NCBI GenBank assembly: GCA_903953985.1
Contig: CAJBLW010000538.1
Location: forward strand, 1 to 5,774
DNA: 5,774 nt
Reading direction: 5' to 3'
Source of the DNA: an uncultured Burkholderiales bacterium
GTDB lineage: Bacteria; Pseudomonadota; Gammaproteobacteria; Burkholderiales; Burkholderiaceae_C
Part shown: piece after piece, positions 1 through 4,835 of the stretch
Layout of the letters: each line of letters starts with the position of its first letter
How positions within the stretch are numbered: position 1 is the first letter of the stretch
Notes under the pieces: generated by a model
The model's database searches: none
Told to the model about the DNA's origin: nothing
The model's input: the letters and a program-made list of their open reading frames with translations, nothing else
Position numbers and translations under genes: made by a program

Positions 1-322
1 TGCCCATGGTGCCGCCCAGCACCAGCAAGCCGTCCATGCGGCCCGTGCTCTGCAATTGCACCGCCAAGCGACTTGCGCCCAGGGCCATCAAGGCCATGGC
101 GCTGTTTTCATCGCCGCTGTCCATCACCTGCTGCAGCGTCACGCCCGCAGCCGCAGCCACATCGGTGTTGGCAATGTCCGGGATCACCCGGCCTTTGGCC
201 AGCACCCCCACGTCCATGATCAGCGCCTGCCCGCCAGCGGCCTGCACCTGCTCGCGCATGAAGCCGATCTCGTCGCTCTTGGTGTCCACGGTGCCGACGA
301 TCAGGATGACGGGGCTCTTCAT
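1..322 (-). CDS. Tm-1-like ATP-binding domain protein (UPF0261), N-terminal part only
   Basis: The first 107 residues are visible before the left window edge; the family is about 400 aa long. The protein begins MKSPVILIVGTVDTKSDEI, and the GTxDTKxxE signature with the following DVGVL strand (38-42), the PDIANTDVAAAAG segment (48-60) and LLVLGGTMG (99-107) are what I recognise as the UPF0261/Tm-1 N-terminal ATP-binding fold. The family is named after the tomato Tm-1 virus-resistance protein; the bacterial function is not established. The start is firm: the ATG at 322 forms ATGA with the aminotransferase stop and follows an AGGAGG ribosome site by 7 nt, the best in the operon. In bacteria this gene is often followed by a TIM-barrel gene matching the other half of plant Tm-1, which would lie just left of this window. 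Why it sits in an amine-oxidation operon is unknown. Family call is good but rests on about a quarter of the protein. Confidence 0.85.
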   Translation of the reverse strand, partial: MKSPVILIVGTVDTKSDEIGFMREQVQAAGGQALIMDVGVLAKGRVIPDIANTDVAAAAGVTLQQVMDSGDENSAMALMALGASRLAVQLQSTGRMDGLLVLGGTMG

Positions 323-1683
323 GCGCGGCCCTCCTGCACGTCAGCAAAGGCGCCTTCGAGCACGTCGCACATGAAGTCGACCTCCTGCAGGGTGATGACC
401 AGCGGGGGTGACAGGATCAGGTTGGGGCCCGAAATGCGCACCATCAGGCCCGCCTTGTAAGCTGCCTTGGCCACCCGCGCCGGAATGTCGCTGCTGCGGG
501 TCATGGGCGTGCGCTTGGCCTTGTCGCTCACCATCTCGATGCCCAGCATCAGGCCCACACCGCGCACATCGCCCACAAAGCTGCAGGTGTCCACCAGCTT
601 GCGCAAGCGGGTCTGCAGGTGCGCGCCCACGCGGGCTGCGTTGCCCGTAACGTCCAGCGCCTCGATCTGGTCGAGCGTGGCGAGCGCCGCCGCCGCTGCC
701 ACCGGGTGCGCGCTGTAGGTGTAGCCATGCGAGACCGAGGCCGTGCCCGTGGTGTCGGCGTCAAACACGTCGGCAATGCGGTGGTTGATGGCCGTGGCCC
801 CCAGCGGGATGTAGCCCGAAGAAATGCCCTTGGCCAGGCACCACATGTCGGCATTCACACCCCACAGGCGTGTGCCAAAAAGCTCACCGCTGCGGCCAAA
901 GCCGGTCACCACCTCGTCGGCGATCAAGAGCACGCCGTATTTGTCGCAAATCTGGCGCACCAGCGGCCAGTAATTGGGGGGCGGCACGATCACCCCGCCC
1001 GCGCCCTGCACCGGCTCGGCAATGAAGGCCGCAACCGTGTCCGGCCCCTGGAACACGATTTCGCGCTCCAGCAGCTCGGCACAAATTTCGCCCAAGCGGA
1101 TCGGGTCATCGGTGTAGGGGTTGTGGTACGCCCAGGGTGTGTCGATGTGAAAGCACCCGGGCAGCAGCGGCTCATAGGCGCGGCGGAAATTGGTGTTGCC
1201 GTTCACGCTCATGCCACCAAAGTGCACGCCGTGGTAGCCCTGGCGCAGGCTGATGAACTTGAAGCGGTCGGCTTGGCCTTTGAGCTTCCAGTACTGACGA
1301 GCGACCTTCAAAGCGCCTTCCACCGCGTCCGAGCCACCGTTGGAAAACATCACCGTGGCCACGTCTTCGGGCTGCATCATCTGCACCAAGCGCTTGGACA
1401 ACTCGATGGCCCGCACATGGGTGGTGCCGCGGAACACGTTGTAAAACGGCAGCTCGTCCATCTGCGCCACGATGGCGTCGCGCACGGGTTTGTTGCTGTG
1501 GCCCAGGTTGCAAGCCCAAAGGCCGCCCACGCCGTCAAGCATCTTGTGGCCGTCCACGTCCCAGATCCAGCAGCCCTCGCCTTTGGCAATGATGTCGGGC
1601 GTTGACTTTTTCATCGCCCCCGGGTGGGCCATGGGGTGCCACAGGTATTGCGCATTGTCGGCCTTGAGTTGGTCGTTATTCAT
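319..1683 (-). CDS. Class III PLP-dependent omega-aminotransferase
   Basis: Transfers a terminal amino group from an omega-amino acid or amine to a keto acid such as pyruvate or 2-oxoglutarate, in the cytoplasm. The 454 aa protein has the class III plan: an N-terminal YLWHPM segment (13-18), GLWACNLGH with the active-site Trp typical of omega-transaminases (W56), the phosphate-binding region SNGGSDAVEGALK (114-126), the PLP-stacking aromatic in GYHG (149-152), D256 in LIADEVVTGFGR holding the pyridine nitrogen, and the Schiff-base lysine K285 in LAKGISSGYIPLGA. R416 in the segment VRISG near the C-terminus lies where family members bind the substrate carboxylate, but this is only approximate. 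It belongs to the beta-alanine/putrescine/GABA:pyruvate group; which donor it uses cannot be told. It follows the dehydrogenase gene by 18 bp, with a weak ribosome site, and its TGA stop overlaps the next start. A job after or beside the dehydrogenase, as PuuE has in putrescine breakdown, is likely. Confidence 0.95.
   Translation of the reverse strand: MNNDQLKADNAQYLWHPMAHPGAMKKSTPDIIAKGEGCWIWDVDGHKMLDGVGGLWACNLGHSNKPVRDAIVAQMDELPFYNVFRGTTHVRAIELSKRLVQMMQPEDVATVMFSNGGSDAVEGALKVARQYWKLKGQADRFKFISLRQGYHGVHFGGMSVNGNTNFRRAYEPLLPGCFHIDTPWAYHNPYTDDPIRLGEICAELLEREIVFQGPDTVAAFIAEPVQGAGGVIVPPPNYWPLVRQICDKYGVLLIADEVVTGFGRSGELFGTRLWGVNADMWCLAKGISSGYIPLGATAINHRIADVFDADTTGTASVSHGYTYSAHPVAAAAALATLDQIEALDVTGNAARVGAHLQTRLRKLVDTCSFVGDVRGVGLMLGIEMVSDKAKRTPMTRSSDIPARVAKAAYKAGLMVRISGPNLILSPPLVITLQEVDFMCDVLEGAFADVQEGRA
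320..335 (-). promoter_or_regulatory. Strong ribosome binding site of the Tm-1-like gene inside the aminotransferase end
   Basis: The minus strand carries AGGAGG (335-330), 7 nt ahead of the ATG at 322, embedded in the last codons of the aminotransferase (encoding Q-E-G-R-A). Together with the ATGA stop/start overlap this predicts coupled translation of the two proteins. Confidence 0.8.
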
Positions 1684-1704
1684 TGATGTCCCATGGTTTG
1701 TTCA
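1681..1704 (-). promoter_or_regulatory. Junction aldehyde dehydrogenase/aminotransferase with a four-codon mini-ORF
   Basis: Between the dehydrogenase stop and the aminotransferase start the minus strand reads ACAAACCATGGGACATCA. There is no good Shine-Dalgarno element, only GGGA about 5 nt ahead of the start. The ATG inside this string (1694-1692) is out of frame with the aminotransferase and would code for M-G-H-Q before a TGA that overlaps the aminotransferase ATG. Confidence 0.4.
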
Positions 1705-3186
1705 AAGCTGAATCCAGGCCGTTTTCAGGTCCAGGTATTTGTCCATGGCATGCATCGACTTGTCGTGCCCATTGCCCGATTGACGCACGCCGCCCAGAGG
1801 CACGGTGATGTCGGGGCCGCCATAGGTGTTCACGTGCACCAGCCCGGCTTTGATGGCACGCACCATGCGATGCGCTCGCGAAAGGTTGCCGGTCCACACG
1901 CCAGCGGCCAGACCGTATTCGGTGCCATTGGCCAAGCGCACAGCATGGGCTTCGTCGTCAAACGGCATCACGGCCAGCACCGGGCCAAAGACTTCCTGCC
2001 GCGCAATCTCCATCTCGGGCTGAACGCCATCCAGCACGGCAGGGCTCATGTACTGGCCACCGGGCACGGGCGCAATCACCTGCCCGCCGGTGCGCAGTCG
2101 AGCACCTTGCTCTAAAGCTCGGGCCAGCATGCTCTGGTTGCGGGACAGCTGGCGGGCGCTGCTGACAGCGCCAATGTCCATCGTCACATCCAGCGGGTCA
2201 CCCACGCGCAAGCTGGCTGCGATGTTTTGCAGGCGATCTACAAACTCGTCGTGCACCGAACGTTGCACCAAAAGCCGCGAGCCCGCCACGCACACCTGAC
2301 CGCTGTTGCGGAAGATGCCCATGGCCGAGACTTTGGCCGCCTGCGCCAGATCGGGCGCATCACCGAAGACCACATTGGGCGACTTGCCGCCCAGCTCCAG
2401 GTACACCCTCTTCAGGTTGGACTCGGCCGAGGCCTTGAGCAAGAGGCGCCCCACCGGGCCGGAGCCAGTGAAGGTCAGGATGTCCACATCCATGTGCCGC
2501 GCCAGTGCCTCGCCCGCCTCTGCGCCAGTACCGGTGACCACGTTCAGCACGCCCGGGGGCAAGCCCGCGTCGATGCACAGCTGCGCCAAACGCAACAAAG
2601 ACAGCGAGGCGTCTTCGGACGGTTTGAGCACCACCGAATTGCCCGCCGCCAGGGCCGGAGCGATCTTCCAGGCACCAATCATCAGCGGAAAGTTCCACGG
2701 CACGATGGCCCCGACCACGCCGACCGCCTCCTTGTGGATCAGCCCCAACGTGCCTTCTGGCGTGGGGGCGATCTCGCCGTTGATCTTGTCGACGCACTCG
2801 GCGTAGTAGCGGAAGGTGCCCGCCGCGCTGCCCGGCTCGGCCTTCCAGGCCATGGCGATTTCGGTGCCGTTGTCGCGCACGCCCAGCACCGCCAGCTCGG
2901 CATGGTGGGCTTCGATGCGGTCGGCAATGCGGTGCAACACCTTCTTGCGCTCGGCTGGTGCCATGCGCGACCACACGCCCTGTTCAAAAGCGCGGCGAGC
3001 CGCCTGCACAGCGTGGTCGACATCCACGGCTCCGGCAGCAGCGATGCTGCACAAGGTCTGCCCGTCGATGGGTGAGACCACAGGCAAAGTTCGGCCAGAT
3101 GCTGCAGGCAGCCACTGACCATCGATCAGAAGGCCTTGGTGTGCAATGGGCAGGTGACGCAGCGCGTCGATGTGTTCTTGTTTCAT
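1702..3186 (-). CDS. NAD(P)+-dependent aldehyde dehydrogenase, PuuC-like
   Basis: Oxidises an aldehyde to the carboxylic acid with NAD(P)+; in this operon probably an aminoaldehyde or gamma-glutamyl-aminoaldehyde. The 494 aa length is standard for the superfamily and the protein looks intact. Visible residues: oxyanion Asn in PWNFP (N165), cofactor-binding K188 in LKPSE, the Rossmann turn GSGPVG (241-246), general base E265 in ELGGKSPN, nucleophile C299 in GQVCVAG, and E398 in EVFGP. The C-terminal part, with DITVPLGGVRQSGNGHDKS at 459-477 followed by an MHA...LKTAWI tail, is strikingly close in pattern to E. coli PuuC (gamma-glutamyl-gamma-aminobutyraldehyde dehydrogenase), as I recall that sequence. 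A betaine- or aminobutyraldehyde dehydrogenase is the main alternative. The start at 3186 lies 9 bp after the ferredoxin stop, with only a weak GAAAG ribosome site, so translation is probably coupled. Aldehyde dehydrogenase identity is certain; the substrate is inferred from resemblance and neighbours. Confidence 0.97.
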   Translation of the reverse strand: MKQEHIDALRHLPIAHQGLLIDGQWLPAASGRTLPVVSPIDGQTLCSIAAAGAVDVDHAVQAARRAFEQGVWSRMAPAERKKVLHRIADRIEAHHAELAVLGVRDNGTEIAMAWKAEPGSAAGTFRYYAECVDKINGEIAPTPEGTLGLIHKEAVGVVGAIVPWNFPLMIGAWKIAPALAAGNSVVLKPSEDASLSLLRLAQLCIDAGLPPGVLNVVTGTGAEAGEALARHMDVDILTFTGSGPVGRLLLKASAESNLKRVYLELGGKSPNVVFGDAPDLAQAAKVSAMGIFRNSGQVCVAGSRLLVQRSVHDEFVDRLQNIAASLRVGDPLDVTMDIGAVSSARQLSRNQSMLARALEQGARLRTGGQVIAPVPGGQYMSPAVLDGVQPEMEIARQEVFGPVLAVMPFDDEAHAVRLANGTEYGLAAGVWTGNLSRAHRMVRAIKAGLVHVNTYGGPDITVPLGGVRQSGNGHDKSMHAMDKYLDLKTAWIQL

Positions 3187-3198
3187 GGTTGGCTTTCA
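3184..3198 (-). promoter_or_regulatory. Ribosome binding site and junction ferredoxin/aldehyde dehydrogenase
   Basis: The minus strand reads TGAAAGCCAACCATG, running from the ferredoxin stop to the dehydrogenase start. Only a weak TGAAAG match to anti-Shine-Dalgarno is present, so the 9 bp spacing probably relies on ribosomes finishing the ferredoxin gene. Confidence 0.5.
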
Positions 3199-3510
3199 AT
3201 CCGGCACATGCAGCACGATGCCGTCCAGCGCAGCAGAGGCGACAAGCTGGCAACTCAGGCGGCTGCCCGCCTGGCGTGGCGAGATGACGATGTCCAGCAT
3301 GGCATTTTCCACTTCATCCATGGTCGGGCAAGCGGCCAGCCAGGCTTCATCCACATAGACATGGCAAGTGGCACATGACAGGCAGCCGCCGCATTCGCCC
3401 GCCACGCCAGGGATGCCGTTCATCTGGGCGGCGTCCATCAGGTTGGTGCCGTCGTTCACGTCATCGCTCACGCGGTCGCCGTTGCTCATGATCCAGTGCA
3501 CTTGGGGCAT
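3196..3510 (-). CDS. [2Fe-2S] ferredoxin, putidaredoxin/adrenodoxin type
   Basis: Small soluble electron carrier of 104 aa that would pass single electrons from a flavoprotein ferredoxin reductase to the P450 encoded upstream. The cluster ligands are C40, C46, C49 and C87. The spacing C-x5-C-x2-C-x37-C is that of putidaredoxin, and the family signatures CATCHVYVDEAW and RLSCQL surround them. The acidic stretch after the cluster (PTMDEVENAMLD, 62-73) matches the helix used for docking to reductase and P450 in adrenodoxin-like proteins. Two further cysteines, C43 inside the cluster loop and C61, are not expected ligands. The C-terminus ends HVPD and lacks the terminal Trp that matters in putidaredoxin. 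The start at 3510 gives MPQVHWIM, the normal first beta strand; the later Met at residue 8 would remove that strand. It sits 18 bp after the ligase gene and 9 bp before the aldehyde dehydrogenase gene. No ferredoxin reductase lies in the window. Confidence 0.96.
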   Translation of the reverse strand: MPQVHWIMSNGDRVSDDVNDGTNLMDAAQMNGIPGVAGECGGCLSCATCHVYVDEAWLAACPTMDEVENAMLDIVISPRQAGSRLSCQLVASAALDGIVLHVPD

Positions 3511-3531
3511 GGGTTGGGTTCTTTCAAATCA
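3508..3531 (-). promoter_or_regulatory. Ribosome binding site and junction GS-like/ferredoxin gene
   Basis: After the ligase stop TGA the minus strand reads TTTGAAAGAACCCAACCC and then the ferredoxin ATG. GAAAGAA is a moderate, somewhat distant Shine-Dalgarno element. The position supports the start at 3510 rather than the internal Met codon 21 nt further on. Confidence 0.55.
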
Positions 3532-4821
3532 GATGAATCGGATGTAGTAATCGCGCAGCGCATCGCCTTCCAAGCCTGCAGTGCGCTCAATCTCGTGGCG
3601 CTTGATGCCCACATGGTTGGCCACCAAGCCTTCGCCCAGCGCCTGGGTCAGGGCGGTGTCGGCTTCGAGCGCATCCAAGGCACCGCCCAAAGTGTCGGGC
3701 ACGCTGTGGGTGGCGTCCTTGTTTTCGAGGCAGTCACCGGTTTCGGCGGGCTGCAGCTTGTAAGCATTGGCCACGCCCAAACGGGCGGCCTGCAGCACGG
3801 CGGCGGTGTGGGTGTAAGGGTTGGCGGCAGCGTCGCCCATGCGGTGCTCGATGCGTGCGCCCGGACCGCTTTCTGCCGACAGACGCACCGTGACGCCCCG
3901 GTGGTCCACCGCCCAGTTTTGCCAAAAGCCCGAGAGGCTGGCCGGTTGCAAACGTTGGTAAGAGTTGGTACTGGGGGCCAGCAGACCCGCCAGCGCTTGG
4001 TGGTGGTGCATCAGCCCGGCGGTGCAGCCCAGCGTGAGCGCGTTGAACTGGCCAGCATCGTGCCCGCCCGAGATCGCATTGTGGCCTTGGTTGTCACGCA
4101 GGCTGAAGTTGATGTGCACCCCGCTGCCCCCTACCGTGAGGATGGGCTTGGGCATGAAGGTCAGCACAATGCCGTGCTGAAAAGCGACTTCGCGTGCCAG
4201 CAGGCGGAACAAAAAGATGTCGTCCACCGCCTTCACGGCGCGGTCGTAGGTGAGCGTGAACTCGAACTGCGGCGCGTCGTATTCGGTGTTCATGCTGTCG
4301 ATGCGAAAGCCCGCTGCCGTGGCCTTTTCCCACAGGGCGTCGGTGAAGCCCCTTGGGTCGGAGAATGGGCCTGTGGAATACACATGGGCCGCAGGGGTGT
4401 CGTAGGGTTTGAGCGAGCCATCGGGCTCGATCTGAAAGGCAAAGGCTTCCAGTTCAATGCCCACCATCGGCTCGTACCCCATGGCCTGCCAGTCGGCCAC
4501 GGCGCGCTTCAAGGCACTGCGCCCGCACATGGGCAGGGGCGTGCCATCGTTGGCTTTGAGGTCGCCAATGGCCACTTGGGTGAACGGCTGCCAGCCCGGG
4601 CGGATGTCTTCGGCGGTGTAGGCCGCCTCCATGTCGGGCAGGCCTTCCATGACCATCGCGCCCGGGGCCGGGATCAGCTCTTTTTCGTAAGTGACGCCAA
4701 AAGTGCCCCGACAAAAACGGGCACCGCCGCCCTGACCGGGTTTGAGCGTGACGTATTTGCCCCGGGCAATGGCCAGGTGGTCACAAAAAAGCACCCGCAG
4801 GCGTTCTTGAACATTTGACAT
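3529..4821 (-). CDS. Glutamine synthetase-like ligase, probable gamma-glutamylamide synthetase (PuuA/IpuC/GlnA3 type)
   Basis: Predicted ATP-dependent ligase of the glutamine synthetase superfamily, joining the gamma-carboxyl of glutamate to ammonia or, more likely here, to an amine. In the 430 aa protein the GS landmarks appear in order: the metal-binding pair in GIELEAF (E123, E125), NTEYDAPQFEF (E180, E187), GSGVHINFSL (H236), the ATP/glutamate region APSTNSYQRL (283-291, shifted from the usual NPTVNSYKRL), and RIEHRMGDAAANPY (323-336). The N-terminal part is diverged: I find no clear counterpart of the DGSS loop, whose Asp binds ammonium in true GlnA, around residues 38-60. That fits an amine-using paralogue such as PuuA (putrescine) or IpuC (isopropylamine). 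The length is nearer to PuuA-like proteins than to housekeeping GlnA (about 470 aa), and I see no Tyr adenylylation site. The start is set by a good AAAGGAA Shine-Dalgarno. Its place between a P450 and the P450's ferredoxin argues for a pathway role rather than general nitrogen assimilation. Superfamily is secure; gamma-glutamylamine function is inferred. Confidence 0.93.
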   Translation of the reverse strand: MSNVQERLRVLFCDHLAIARGKYVTLKPGQGGGARFCRGTFGVTYEKELIPAPGAMVMEGLPDMEAAYTAEDIRPGWQPFTQVAIGDLKANDGTPLPMCGRSALKRAVADWQAMGYEPMVGIELEAFAFQIEPDGSLKPYDTPAAHVYSTGPFSDPRGFTDALWEKATAAGFRIDSMNTEYDAPQFEFTLTYDRAVKAVDDIFLFRLLAREVAFQHGIVLTFMPKPILTVGGSGVHINFSLRDNQGHNAISGGHDAGQFNALTLGCTAGLMHHHQALAGLLAPSTNSYQRLQPASLSGFWQNWAVDHRGVTVRLSAESGPGARIEHRMGDAAANPYTHTAAVLQAARLGVANAYKLQPAETGDCLENKDATHSVPDTLGGALDALEADTALTQALGEGLVANHVGIKRHEIERTAGLEGDALRDYYIRFI

Positions 4822-4835
4822 GGTGGTTCCTTTCA
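4819..4835 (-). promoter_or_regulatory. Ribosome binding site and junction P450/GS-like gene
   Basis: The 17 nt on the minus strand read TGAAAGGAACCACCATG. The P450 stop TGA opens the string, AAGGAA is the Shine-Dalgarno element, and the string ends in the ligase ATG. The 11 bp gap leaves no space for a promoter, so the two genes share a transcript and this site fixes the ligase start. Confidence 0.75.

Noticed and set aside
108..347. A 79-codon minus-strand open frame starting at 347, rich in Arg, His, Gly and Ala
   Set aside because: It is an out-of-frame reading of the Tm-1-like gene. The correct frame starts at 322 with a strong ribosome site and gives the GTxDTKxxE family signature.
619..1605. 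A 328-codon plus-strand open frame opposite the aminotransferase gene
   Set aside because: Low-complexity Ala/Val/His/Arg-rich product with no recognisable fold signature; the opposite strand codes for an intact class III aminotransferase with all catalytic residues.
2227..3075. A 282-codon plus-strand open frame opposite the aldehyde dehydrogenase gene
   Set aside because: A shadow of third-position GC bias; no motif, no ribosome site of note, and complete overlap with an unmistakable dehydrogenase.
3487..3489. Internal Met (residue 8) as an alternative ferredoxin start
   Set aside because: Starting there would delete the first beta strand that all putidaredoxin-type ferredoxins have.
3496..4818. 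A 440-codon plus-strand open frame almost exactly opposite the GS-like gene
   Set aside because: It mirrors the codon phase of a GC-rich gene on the other strand, its product (rich in G, V, H, Q, R) shows no family motif, and the minus-strand frame carries clear glutamine synthetase motifs.
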